Shown here piece after piece: positions 24,387 through 38,000 of a DNA stretch of 64,000 nt (position 1 is its first letter; the number at the start of each line of letters is the position of its first letter). The notes below the pieces were generated by a model. The model had not been told where the DNA came from. It saw nothing but the letters and a program-made list of their open reading frames with translations, and searched no databases. Source of the DNA: Melanocharis versteri (lineage: Eukaryota > Chordata > Aves > Passeriformes > Melanocharitidae); assembly GCA_013397845.1 (NCBI GenBank), contig VZTG01010311.1, positions 391,571 to 455,570 on the forward strand, written 5' to 3'. A program made the translations under genes and the position numbers.

Positions 24387-25379
24387 TATTCAGCCAAGAC
24401 TTAACTGTTTATGAATGTTAAAGGGGTGAATACAGCATATTTTGCTTTTGTCTCTTTATTGATATCTTTTTTAGACTTACTATTTTCCACATATACACAG
24501 CATGATAGAAATCATGGTTTTGTGAACATGCCTTTAACAAGTACCTGTGGTTCAGTCACCTTACAACAATCTTACAACATCATTAAACCTCACTGATAGC
24601 TCAGATCTCATTAAATCACAGGCTACATCACTGATATTAAGAATATAACAATCGTTTTCTGTAAATATAAGATGCCTGAAAGAAAGATTTTCCTCTGTTC
24701 TATTAAATTTTATTATAACAAAAGATAATACATTTAACAGACAGAAGTATTCTATCAAATGTTTTATTATGTCATTAAACTTTAAATATCATCCTGCTTT
24801 CGAGAAATGAGAACAGATTATCCATTTAGGAGACTTCAAAAACAAAGTTTAAAATTCATTCAACAATTAAAAAAATAAAGAAAAAGCCTTTTTCATATAT
24901 TTTCCCCATGGGTTCTTTTTTTTTTTGGCACCCATTTACAGCTGACATAATAGGAATCATTCTAAATGTATATAAATGGAAACAAACCTAATGTGGGCTT
25001 CACTATGTAGGCTAGGATTCTTTCAGAGATATTATTGTCATTCATTATCCAAAGGCCAACACTGAAAAAAGCAGTCCTGGCTGTAGAGAACAGGAAACAA
25101 GAACAACAAAGCACAATTACACCTACAACTGTATAATATAGTAAGAATATAGCCAGGCAATACCCTGTCAAAGTTAGCTGCAGAAAGTTACTGTGATGCA
25201 TTATTTCTCATTTTATAAGAGGCACTTTTGAGTGGCTATAAAAATAATAAGTGCAAAGTTCAGGTGCTTTCAAAATGAAGGTCACTGCTTTATTGAGAAG
25301 ATTACCTAACTTTCAAAACCACTTTAAGTAATTTTTAATTAATTCATCTTCTCTCTGATGGCTCCAGAAAGGGCTGTGA
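24387..25379. other. Unannotated AT-rich stretch
   Basis: No gene or repeat recognised. Confidence 0.5.
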
Positions 25380-25449
25380 AGAGCAGGATGTAATTGGGGA
25401 TCACCACCCAAGGCTTAAGTAAACAAATTTGCTGCTAAAAGCAGTCACC

Positions 25450-25620
25450 TCTGACAAACAAGCCGCCCCTCGCTGAGCTGAGCGGGTGCGAGGAGCACAG
25501 GGCTGCACCCTGGCACAGAGCACAGGCAGGGCTCCCCAGGGCTCCTAGGGCTTTACAGGGCGTGGGGCCCCCCAATTTTGCCTGGGAGGGGACCACACGG
25601 GAGGCAGGTGGTCATCCTTG
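25450..25620. other. GC-rich patch with CpG sites
   Basis: A 170-bp patch richer in GC than its surroundings, with several CpGs close together (AGCCGCCCCTCGCTGAG, GAGCGGGTGCGAGGAG), then CAGGGCTCC repeats and GGCGTGGGGCCCCCC. No open frame of note. It could be a short regulatory island, an untranslated exon or a decayed LTR; no repeat family recognised. Confidence 0.4.
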
Positions 25621-25680
25621 AACAGTGAAAGTCACAATCAAGTTCCTTTAGCTAAATAAAAAGTTAAATGCCTTTTATTA

Positions 25681-25695
25681 TTGTTGTTGTTGTTG
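25681..25695. repeat. (TTG)n microsatellite
   Basis: Five perfect TTG units. Confidence 0.9.
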
Positions 25696-26017
25696 CTTTT
25701 GCAGAGGGTTTAACTGAGATAGGAGAGTTTTACCCATTTTTAGGATAAAAATATTCCAGTATATTGTGAAAGACAGGAATGTTAAAAAGTGCAATATTAA
25801 TACAGGCTGGATGGTCTCAGGATAAAGTATCAACTCAATGACTGATTGGGGAAATCCTTATTTTGTATTCAGGTAGGAAAATTTTGAAATCTGACTTAAG
25901 ACACCTGAGTTTCATTTTGCATGAGAGCCTGTGTAGCTGAGATGAAAAGGCTCCATTAAGATGGAAATTTGGGGACACAGTGAGGGGACTTGTTTGTTGG
26001 AAATACTATTTCACATC

Positions 26018-26036
26018 CCTCCCCCCCCCGCCCCCG
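26018..26036. repeat. C-rich tract
   Basis: CCCT followed by C9, G and C5. On the minus strand this gives runs of G5, G9 and G3 with one-base spacers, enough for a G-quadruplex to be possible. Confidence 0.75.
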
Positions 26037-29000
26037 CATTACTTTGGTCAAATTATTTTACTCAAAATTCATGTCTTGCAAGAAGCAAAAACCAATATGA
26101 TCACTGTAATAGTCAAGCTCCCACACAAAATAAAATGAAGAGACCACAACATTTCATAAGAGTGTACTAGAAAGAGGTAGTGAGATGGCAGGACCTGAAT
26201 GAGCTTAGGGCAGAGATAATGAATCAAGCTGGGAGTGAGGGAAGCTGGAGAACTGAACAACAAATCCAAAATGCAGTGTCTAATGCCTGATAGGCTGGTA
26301 GCTAGGAACATTTATTTTGAAAGATTGCATGCTCAGGTAAAGCAGATAAACTCCAAGGAATAGAATTGGAACTGAGCAAACTAATAGAGTTCTGATTGTT
26401 TCCCTATCTGAATAAAACAGAAAAGCCAAGATTGAATATTTTGAGAATTCCAGTTCTAAAAGCAGAATAAAATTTGCTGAGATATCAGAAAGACAAACCA
26501 GTGAGTTTTCTGAGCAAATTGGCTTTCTTTAATCACTATGCAGTTCCAAAAGGAAAGCAAACAACTTTCAGAGACTATCAAACAGATGTGAAGAATGAAG
26601 CTGCAGTGCTGAATGGAGATCTGGTATTTCTCTTTCAGTTAAATCAAAAGCTGAAGAGGACTTTGTATTGTATGGACAATTTCAGGCAAAGAGTAATTAG
26701 AAGTTACGTATCTGAATAGAGAGATTGAGGTATTTCATTTGAAAAGACCTGTGAATGATTGCTTTATCTCCTTCATTATCAGAGTGTGTTAGAACTCAGC
26801 TGCATATTTCGGATGTATCTACTGTTCCACTGCATACTAAGTACAAGGGGATATAGACTTAAAACACTAAGATTTAACTACTATACTGTGGGGAATGGTG
26901 GTAGTTTAAATTCCAGCGATAACCAGAGGACATTCCGACAGATGCTTAGTGTCTGTAATTAGTGTGGGAAGCAGACTCTAAGCAAGAGTCTTTAAAGTTT
27001 AAATCTCACAAGGGAAAGATAAAGACTTAATACGAGGCAGAAAAAAATGTAAAAAAGGGAAGATCTTACCTGACAGTTTTTTGGTTGTTAATTGTAATTC
27101 TGTCCTGGCTTCCAGTGCTCACAATGGGATTTTTGGTACCATAGTTTTCCTGAGGCAGACCTACATTTTTCATTCAGGCCTTGATTTCCCGTTGTATGAT
27201 TGCACATAGTGAGCTCTTGACAAAGGCATCATGTGGTGCCTGCAAAGTTATGTTCCTATTCTTTTCATGTGCTTCAGACATCATGTACAGCATACCGCAG
27301 AAGAGAAAGTGGTCATTGTTCTATCTGGATGTAGTTCAGAACACCAAAACCACTTTTACAGGTGCCTCTGATATCAACCTTAGCCTCTTCATTAATTAGA
27401 TATTGTTGATTATGATGAATTTATTACTGCTGACTGAATCGAAAAACCCTTCACAAGAAAGGGACACCATACAAGACTCAAATTGCTTTCCTGTAATATT
27501 TTTTATTTTTATTCTTCAGAGCAAACATCTGATAGGGAAGGATTTTGTTTTCAGCTGCATTCACCTCTTTAGTTGGCTGATGTGGGCTTATTGTCAGGAA
27601 GCAACCCAGTGTCATTGCTGATGTGTTCCAGCTACCGGATTCCCCAGCTCTGCCAGGCTCCATGCCCTTGCCTGTGTCCTTGCTATCTTCCTACTGGATA
27701 TAGTTTGAAATACTGGACTTTTTTTTATTCTTTTTTTTTTTTTTTTCCTCCTTAACACAGTATTCAAGGTTAGATTTTGGACCACGCTGTGCAGATCTGT
27801 AATAGGAGATAGTTGCTTGATCATGACTCCTGTCAATTAGTCATCTGTGGTTCAAGAGGATTTGATTTAAATGAATACCATTAGTTTAGTACTTTGTAGG
27901 GATGGGAATATGATATTCATTTACTCTACTCTGGAAAAAAAAAAAGGATGTTCTTTACCAGTTTTTAACTTTCATTTTCAAATAGCTTATCACAGATTTT
28001 GACTACATTGCAGAGCTGTCATTTATGAAGTCCATTGCAGCAGACTCTATTTTTCCTTCTGCTGTTTTAACAGTACCATTGGAAGGACTTACATATCAAT
28101 TGAGCTCAGTGTGAAAGATACCACATTTTTTTTAACATCAGTCTAAATATGTATGTTTAAATAGATCTTGGAGTGAAAAACTGCAAAATTATATAAAATA
28201 AATAAAAGGTTTGTACAAGAAGTGAATGAAGAGGAGAATGAAAAGTGTGCGATATCAAGATCCAGTATTTCACATTTTGTCATTCTGACTCCAAAGATCT
28301 TCATCGTTGCTATGTGGCTTTGCTGCCCTTCTGAAGTCTATCCACAGAACCTCCACCATCTGCCACTAACCTTCTTTCCCTGAGGACCAGATTCTCAGCT
28401 GATGCAAAAAGTGCAACCCCAATGATTCCTTTACATGCGACCTGATTTTGATTCAGACTTTGCCTCAGGGTTGCTTTGTCTACTGTCATCACTCCTGTTG
28501 TCAGACCTGACACAGGCTGAGTTTCTCCCAGAGGCTTGGCAAGGAGTGACCTTGGCATCCTTGCAGAGTTCCATTAGCTTCAAACCAGGTCGCCCTGTAG
28601 GACCTGGTTGTAGTTCTGGGACATAAGCTGAAAGCTCTTCAAGAAAAACATTTAATCTCATTATGCTCTGAAATTTCATCTACAGAATCTTCAAGGTGAA
28701 ATGGAGGTTACAGTCACACAGCAGTACTCATTGATTGATTCTTTCACACTTCAGTAATATTATCCTTTTCTGTGACTACAACTTCCAGAAAATATGTATT
28801 ATTCCAATCTTTAAAGAATGTTCAAGACAATGGCATAATATTAACTACATCTTTAAATGGTCTTCTGATCTTTCAAGAAATGTGGTTTTTCAGCAGAAAT
28901 CCACCCTTTGATGACATTAGTTCACTGTAAACTGATAGATCCATGGTTATATCCATTTTTAGCAAAATTACAGGATTTCCTGTGAAATTTGCATTAATGG

Positions 29001-32000
29001 ATGCATCTCCTAATATATGTTTTTTGACACTGGTTTGCAAATACTGCTCTCCATAAATAACATCTTCAAATATCTGTAAAGAGGAACTAAAATAATTCTG
29101 AAATTCTTTTTGTTTCATTACTTTTTGATGTTCTCCTTCTACCTATATGTCTTCTCTTTCCATCCTGTTTTAAATTCTCCAAGCTGGAGTAGGAATAAAG
29201 CCCCTGCCATAGGTCTCCTACTTGTAGGTTTCTGACTCAGATTATGAAGGTCTTCCCTTCCCCCTGGAGGAGGAAAAAGGGATACAACAGATGGTTCTCT
29301 CTCTTTCTGACTACTTATTTGGTGAGGTCTGCATTTTCTTTTTCGAACTCCTTTCTGATGAGTTAGAAAAAAAAAGCCTTATCTCTGCAGTATGTTTTAC
29401 TTTCTGAAGTGGGTTTCCTCTGACAACCCCAGCTGTAGCACTCGTAGCACTTTTCTCCTTACTCAGTTTTTAAAAGAGAGAATTTTTTTTGTGAAGTCAG
29501 CTTGGCAGCAGTGCTTATTCACTCTTTCTTCATTTGCTGGCCATTTCTCCTTACCTGTCTCTTTCTACACTATGGCGAAGGCACACACAGCACCCTATTT
29601 TAGTCGAGAGACTATAGCATTAATAAAAAAAATACGTCATTAAGCTGGAAAAATTCTAATAGTAGCTTTCATTAACAAGCAAATGAGAGAAGTCACAGGA
29701 TTCATGAATAAAAACCAAGATGCAATGTAAAAAAAGTGACAATGCAGAGTAATTTCCTATAGTCCCCCAACCTCATAAGCAGACATTTGCTTAGTTCTGT
29801 TTGCAAAAACTTGAGCATATACCAATAATAGTATTTTTTATACCTTTTTCATGTTTCAATAACCATTGATATTGCATCTGTGTGCTGCCAGATAACTCAA
29901 AATACAAATTTTATGTAGTCTGAGGGCAGGCAAGGGCAGGAAGGAAGGCTTGCTGGCATTTCTTCAAATGAGCACTGAAGCATACAATACAGTGTTTAAA
30001 CCCTTTTATTTTCAGACATGTAGGAAAAGAGATAATGCATTGAAACTTATTCCAGGAGAAAGCCTGAGACTTCAAAGTCAGCACAGCAACATCTCTTGAG
30101 CAAAACTGACCATACAGAATGAGTTTAAATTGGCTTCTTACTTTGCTTTTCTTTTGATCTCATACCACAAGACCTAAAGACAGATTTATTCTATGATCAC
30201 ACTGGAGCCTAAATCCATTGACTAGCAAAGAGTTTTCAGGGCTGCTCCCCATTCCAAGTAAGCCTTAATCTCTTGAGAATAACATAAAGAATTAATTTTC
30301 TGTATTTTTTTCAGGGAAGAGCTCTTGTAAATTATCCTAAAAAGATTGCCTTCTGGGTGTGCTAAGACATTCCTCATGCTAGCCATTTCGTATATTTTTC
30401 CTTCAGTATACCTTGCTTCCTTTTAGCCCCAACAAGTACCCGGGAACCAACTGAATGTGCAATAAAAACCTTAGTCTTGTTATTTTTTTATTTGATTTTA
30501 CACAATGAAAAGATTATTGACAAGTCACCTTTTTTTGAAAAGAAATTTCTGTAAAGTTTTGAAAGCAATCTACTTTCCAGCAGAAGAATAGTAACCTGTG
30601 AAAGAGTTGCAGCAATGTCTTTGCTAAAGAATGTTTTTCCTCTGACTGTTGAAAAGAAAGGTTGCAAAGACAGCCTTTTCTTAGACACACAGATTTTGGT
30701 GATGTTAGCCAAAGAAAGATTTGTGCCTTTCCAGGAAGACTCTCTGATCATTGCTGAAGACACAGGGAGAGGTCAGAATGAAAATTTGAAACAAAAATAA
30801 ACTTTTATACATCAATCATTTTTTTCCAGAAAAACAGGATTTTTCTCTCTCTTTCTGAAGTTGAACAACGGCATTTTAAAGTCTCAGAAATTGTCATAGG
30901 AGCTGTCATATTCCAGTAATTTCTAACAATAGCTCCATTTACTTGGTAATAATGCAGTTTAAGCTCACTATCTAAAACAGAGACCAAAAGAAGATCCTGC
31001 TGTTGCAAATTGTCATGGGAACATTCAGTAGTGCCTTCACAGAAAGTCTAAGAGGCACATTTCTAGTGGAAGTCTACAAATGATAAACCTGGAGGAGTCT
31101 GTTGGGGAAAAAAAACAACTGTAGTCAAAGACAACATGTTTGTAAGGAGATTTTAGACTGTAAGTAAATTAAGAAATGTATCATTTGATTAAGAGGTTTT
31201 AACATCTTTAATTTCTTTTTAAAAAAGATACTATTGGTATCATATTTCAATGCTTAGTGAGAAAAAGGAAAAAAATCCTGGATCAATTCTAAGAAAAAGG
31301 AAAAAAATACCAAATTTTAATTTTTGCTAATTTAACAGTTTATTGTGTTATTTGAGAAAGTGACTCAGAGAAAGCTGATTGACAGAAGTGCTCTCGAGTT
31401 CTTATTGCTGTAAGTATCTTCCTGTTCTTCAGTTTGGTCTTTAATAAGTTTCAGGCACAAGAGATCATCTTTCTTGCAGAGGTGATCTTCAGGGACTGCT
31501 TTTCAGCATGTTTTTGTTTTTCACCTAAGAATAACCAGACACTATCTAAGCAGTAAAGGACCATCAAGAGGACACTACATACTTTTCACATTACTCTGTG
31601 TATGAAGAGAAGAAATTTCATACCTTATAAATGCTACACAATTTTTGGTATAGTGAAGGTAGGTTCTTCCCTCGAGTATTAATTAAGAAGGTTCTTGGCG
31701 TTTTCCATCAGAATTATTTTTTATTTTGAAATCTGTTTTAATTGGTAAAACATTACTGTCTATTCCACCCAGAACACCTGTCTTCTTTTATCTTCCTTCA
31801 TTCAGCTTTTCTATTTCTACCACCTTTCCTTCTGAAAACCTGCATTTCTGATTGTAGTTTTTCTTACCTATCTGTTATCTTACTTGCTTTAGATTGAATG
31901 CACATCTCTTCAATCCGGAAAAGTTCCTTCCTGAAACTACACACACAAAAGGAGCAGGGAATTTATTATGGGAACTTGGAATACTTCCATCATATTCAGA

Positions 32001-35000
32001 ACAGGGATTCCCACCTCATCTGTTAAAACATAATTACCTCATCGTAGGCAAATATGCCTCATTTTTTCCTAGCTTGCTATATATACCTTTTTAAATTTTA
32101 TTAAAATGTCCCTGAGGAGGTTATTTTTATTATCTTGCTCTTCCTTTTTACTTTATTTATTCAAACATCTCTGCACATGTTATTTATATTACCTTGCAAA
32201 TTTTTTTTTGCCTTATTTACTATGGATTTTAAATTTTCATTCCAGGCACTAAGATGCATCACAGTACAGAGGCATGCCTTGTTATAGGCATGCACAAGTT
32301 TACTTACAGCAGCCAGTTCAAGATCAGCGCTGATCTCATCTTGATTTGGCAGGGCAAGTACCTTTTATTATATTTATGATATTATAAAAAGTAGTATTTT
32401 CTCAGCTTATTATGAAATCCACTCAATAGCTTAGAGACAAGAAAGGAGCTCAACCAAAATGCTCGTCAACACTCTAAGCCTCTGTCCCCCGGTCTTTTGT
32501 GGGATACTTATTTGTGTCTCTGCTCTGAGCAATTTGTGTGGCCTCACAACAGTGAGGTCTGCAATCTCTAAGGTCAGGGATTTCTGGTAATACCAAGGAG
32601 CTGCAGAGACTTGAGGGAAAAAATAAACAAAACAGCATCTGAGATAGTGTTGTTCACATAAAAATATGTGACAGTCATCTGACAACTGATATTTTCTTTC
32701 TTTCTTCACTTCAGACTACATGGTGCACAGAAACAAATGAAGTACTTCTCCATGAGAACTGGACACAAATACCTGCAGCCTTTTACAAAAATCACCGTGC
32801 TACAAGCCTTCCCCAAGTACTTACATCTAGAGTTGTGCAATGTCCTCTCCTCAGAAGGTCAGCTTCAGCTCCTGCTCCTAAGGGAGTTATTCTTGTCACA
32901 TGCATGCTTATGCTTTGCTAACTTTTGTACTGACTGTTGAAAGGCAATTGCAGGCAGTGCAAAACAAAGCTCTGATTAACATAGTTGTTATGATTTGAGC
33001 CAAGAAGGCCTGCTGGAAATTTTCCCCTTTCATTTTTGTTCACTTTTGGACTGTGTTCTTAGGAAAAACAATCACCACTTTCAGTGAGTTTAGATGATAC
33101 CTATATTTAACACTTCTGTCAAACTGCTATATTGAGATCCCAACTCACTTTAACTGCTTATGTAAGACAAATTATTGGACGCTAGCTGCAAGATAATAAG
33201 TCCTTTAAGAAGACTAAAGCAATGCCCTCTAATTTTACTAAATAAAAACTCTGTACAGCAGTGTTAATTAACTAGCTCTAAATGTCTTGTGAGTAATATT
33301 TCCATGTTCAACCACATCTGTAATATGCTTCATAAAAAATTATGAGGTTCAAAAGAAAATGATGAAAATTTTAAAAAGCCAATTCTTTCATAAGAATTTT
33401 TCCTAAGAAATTGCCATTTATCTCTTTTCCAGAAATAGGACAGCAAAATACGAGCCCCAGTCATCAATAAGAGTATCAATCTAGTTCACTTGACATTCTC
33501 TTAATTTTAAATGTGGTGAGAAGAGAATATAGCAGAGTATCAATGGAAATTGATTTATTTCATTAGAACAGGCCTGAAATATTCTATAGAGGTCTCAGTA
33601 TCGATGTATTATTGGTATCAGGTAGAACACTGGACTAACAGATTAGGTCTAAACAGACTGGGTCAGCAGTGTGCTTCCAAAGAGAGATTCATGCTCTTCT
33701 CGGGACTCTCAAGGAGTTGTCTTTGGAGATCTTGGACTGTACCACCTCAGATGAAACCAAACTGGAAGAGGAGCTCCAGGAGAATGGCTGGTGCACTCCA
33801 TCAACCAATGGTCAGTCAGTCCATCAGGCCAAAGTAGAATTAGCCTGAAAAAAGAAAAATACAACAAAAAGCCAAAACCAAAAAAAAACTGCAGAGCTTC
33901 ACTGCCAATTGTTTTCCTTACAGATGGTGCACTTCAATTGGTGCTAACATAGGTACAGCCATGTGCTTCTCCTCTTGGAGTGTCAAGTCCAGTCCCTTCA
34001 TAGGAGCCTGAGGGTACTTAGTACATCGCTTGATATCTACATGGGATGCACTTTAATCCATGCCTCAATATTGCACAAACATTTCCTTTTTACATGCACG
34101 ATGCCACAACTGAATTCATGAAGAAAATAATAAAAATTAAAAACAGTCTTAAGCCTAAATAAAAAGGTTTGATTGCCCAAGGTGATCATAATGAATCACT
34201 ATGAGATTTCTGCACACCCTCTACCTATGCATTGTTCAGGTAAACACTGTGCTTGAGCATTGACAAAAGTGTTTGGGTTTTTCTGGATTTGTTTATGTTT
34301 GATGTGGTAAAATTTAGTCATTATAGTAAGAAATAAATGCAAAAAAAAATAATCAGGAAACGTATATAAGTGCATATACACCTGTCCACTGATGGCCAAC
34401 AGTTGAAACATGTTCTACCCCTCAGGAACAAAGAAGAAAATCACCCTCAATATTTTATACCCCAGGCAGCTTTTATTTTCAACTTTTGAACTCCTTTTTC
34501 ATTGCTACCTCTGAGGAAAAACTTGCCTCATAGCAATGTAAGGTAAGAAGGGAATGGCAGCTTGAAACAAGAGAGGATTGCCACTTTTCATCATAAGTCT
34601 GCCAAGCTGACAGCCAGAAAACATTACCAGCTAGAAAATTGTCCTTGGAGAGGTGTTTTGGTCTCCTTCACCATGAGCACATGTGCAGGCATTGTATTAG
34701 AATGCATTTATTTATTTTGATTTTTTAATGTGTTGTATTTGTTTGAGTTCAAGTGATACCCATGAACTCAGTGTACATCTTAAAAAATCTTGTCTCTTCT
34801 CTCTCCCCGTTGTTTTTATAAGTGAGCTGCTCATGTCCCAGACATTCTTACAAAGGATGAAAGTTTCCAGATGAAACCTCAAGCAAACTCTTCCCATTAT
34901 GGTTCAGTAAATGCCTCCCAGATTCTTCCACACAGAAGAAACCTCATTTCCTCCTTTGGAGCCTTTTACATAGTTTGTTTGCAAATGTCTTTTCCTTTAC

Positions 35001-38000
35001 CTACCATTCAAATCTTATTCTGCAGGTATAACTTTCAAGCCAAGTAACCTCATTAACAATAATGAGCAACTACTTGAGAAAAATTTTCATGTATTCAAGG
35101 GGTTCTACAGAAAAAATTGTGTTGTTACCCTACCAAGAGGAAAATTCTGTAGGCATGTACAATACAGTAAGAGAATAAAAACAGCCAAACACAAAACCAA
35201 ACAAAAATAAACAAAAACAAGCAAACAAGTCAGATGGTAAGCAGCATTTTGTCAGGAGGCAGATATAATTAGGTTCCTTGGAGGAACACGTGCCTGAGTA
35301 ATTGTCTCAGTAAGGGGAATATTCTGTCTTGCACAGTCAACATTTTCAGATTCCACAGTGACCTGACTCACATGAAGTTTTGGGCCTGGTAAATCAGACT
35401 CAAACATTTATGTTTCAAGGTTGTACAAAGAAGTAATATTTCTCTATTATTTGCTCTTCTTGCAAAACTCACACCTTAATGAAATTCGTAACTCAAGAGA
35501 AAGTGTTGTCCCTTTTTTTATAAAAAATTAAACTTTGTTCCACCAGATAAATTGTGGTGGATATTAGCCATATGCAACATAAATTTCTCTCCATCACTGT
35601 TCTTAATCTCAGCAAAGACAAAACCCTCAACACAGAGCTTGCTTTTGCATCACAGAAGATGAGGTATCTAGCAAATACTAGAGGATGCATGCAGTATACA
35701 TTATGAGGAAGCACATTCAAAAAAAAAAAAAAGTTGATTTTTCCTCTTAGTTTCATTTGAATAATCAAACTCTAAATTGGAGCACTTAAATGGAAGTCAA
35801 GGAACTTGGAGTGTGATGGAGGAAGCAGTAATCAGTTTGAAAAGATGTTGAATCTCTGATGAGAGTTGAATATGTCAGATTAAGTTATGTCCTAGAAAGG
35901 GAGGTTCCCTGAACAACTGCTAGTCACTTTAAATTATTCTGCATTTCAAACAGGAAATCATCCAATTAGACTAACAGCTGCAGAGATTGGAATAAGCCTT
36001 GCATATTAGAAAATTGAAGAAAATGCAGCTCAGTACCATGGAAAGGAGCTAAGGTAAGCCATTTCCCCTCTTCTTTTCTGTAATAAAACTTAATTTCAAG
36101 GACTTTTAGGGTAAGGAAATGACTGCAAATTTATTACACACGATTAAAACAGGAAAAAACATTTACCATGAATTATGCTGGATAATTTTTTTTCATGTGT
36201 ATGCTCTGTTTGTCCTGAAATATCCACTGTTTCTTTCAAGGTGAGTGGAGACTTCCGTATTTCTTCTTGTCCCAGGTTCGTTCCAATACCATCACTATTA
36301 CTTCCAAATGTTTTAAAGAAGATAAGCAACAATATTATTGTGCAGTGACTCTTTGGCTAAGAGTCATCTCCATTTGAAACTTTCTTCACAAAGACAGTCT
36401 GAGACTGCGAGCTACAAACTATATGTGGAAAAGGAAAACATGGGTGAGATCAGGAAAAACAGTAACACAGAAGATGGAAATGAAATTCTATATAGTGAAA
36501 AAACTCAGCCTCAATAACAAACAGAATTCTGATGCCAGGGAAAATAGTATGATGAAAGAAAATAATACTGAAAATACAGCATACTCTTAAAACACCTTGG
36601 GCATTCTACTGTATCTGAGAAAATATATAAACCCAATACAATTTTACCTAGACACCTCCATGTAGTTTCAGGATCAGAAGATGTAAGCCAGCCTGTAGAT
36701 CAAAATTATCTTTAACTTTTAATAACTGGTCTAATATTAGACATCAGTCTAAAAAAGCAAAATGGATAGGGTCATGAAGTGTCAGCCACAAATTATAAAT
36801 TTATTTGTTTCATTTTTCTCTGTGAAGAATTGTGTTTTAAGAAAAAAGAAAACTGAATAAATTCACATGGTAAAGCTTTTTATTTCCATAATGATCCTCT
36901 CAGATACCTACAGATACCCTACTGCAGCTTTTGGCAGTGTACATCCCACAAGTGTCCTTCCAGAGACACGTCTCATTTCTGAAGAGGTTGTTCCTGCAGG
37001 AATCTCAGGTGAGATAAGGAAAAGAATGTCTTCAGACTGACCGTGCACTGAATGTCAGGGCACATTCCCATGCTACATACACAATTCCTCCTACAGGATT
37101 TCTGCCAAAGTATTCTGCCTGGTGTCTCTGTCCCTTTGGTACATATGTAACATCTTCTAACTTACCACAAGAGTTCACTGAAATCACAACTAAATATCTA
37201 GCAGGCAGAAGTGCTGTAATATCTAGCAGCCTTTAAGTGCTGTAATTCCTCTCAGCCTATTTTAAAATGCTTCATTCCCCTGATGCCTGTTAAATGAGCC
37301 TCAAACCATAATTAGGAAAAAGTCTAATTATTTTCCTTTATATGTAATTTCAGATTGCTTTCTTCTGAAGATCTTTAACTAATGTTAAGGCTTTGAAAGT
37401 CTTGATAGGATCAAAGACAAACTCGTCAGGAAGAATATATTGAGGAAAGTGACTAATTTCTTATACTAGTCTATATTCACCTCACATCAAGATTTCACCA
37501 GCTCTGGAAAAATTAGATCTGAATTGCTACTGAAAGGATTGTTTTTAGTTAAAATGTATAATTTCAGTAAGAAAGTGGAATTAAAGAAAATCCAGGAGAC
37601 ACTCTCTTACTTGCAGATAGGCAGAGGATTCAAAGACAAAGCTGCCCATAAGGAATGAATTTTCCTGTCCACACAATGCAATCAGTTAGGAAAAAAAAGC
37701 CTTTAATCCAGAAATGTGTTCAAAAAGTATCATTTAACTTTAAAATGGATTAAAGAGTATGTTTAAATCGTTGATAGAATCAAAGGTCCAAATGGTTTGA
37801 GCAGAAAGCCTGTTGCTTTTAGGTTATGCAGAAGATACTTGTTCTTGGGTAAATTAAGATTTGCATTAAAATTATAGGTTTAATATTCACCAATGTAATA
37901 GGACAATTATGTTGTTTATTGGGACCAAAGAATAGCACAGTACTGCATTAGAATGCATCAGATGGACAAATGCATGGAAATCACTCTGACTGCTGGTGAA

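Noticed and set aside
33550..33837. Frame of 95 codons next to sequence vaguely resembling CR1 RT
   Set aside because: I compared it with the CR1 sense sequence and found no ordered set of matching blocks.
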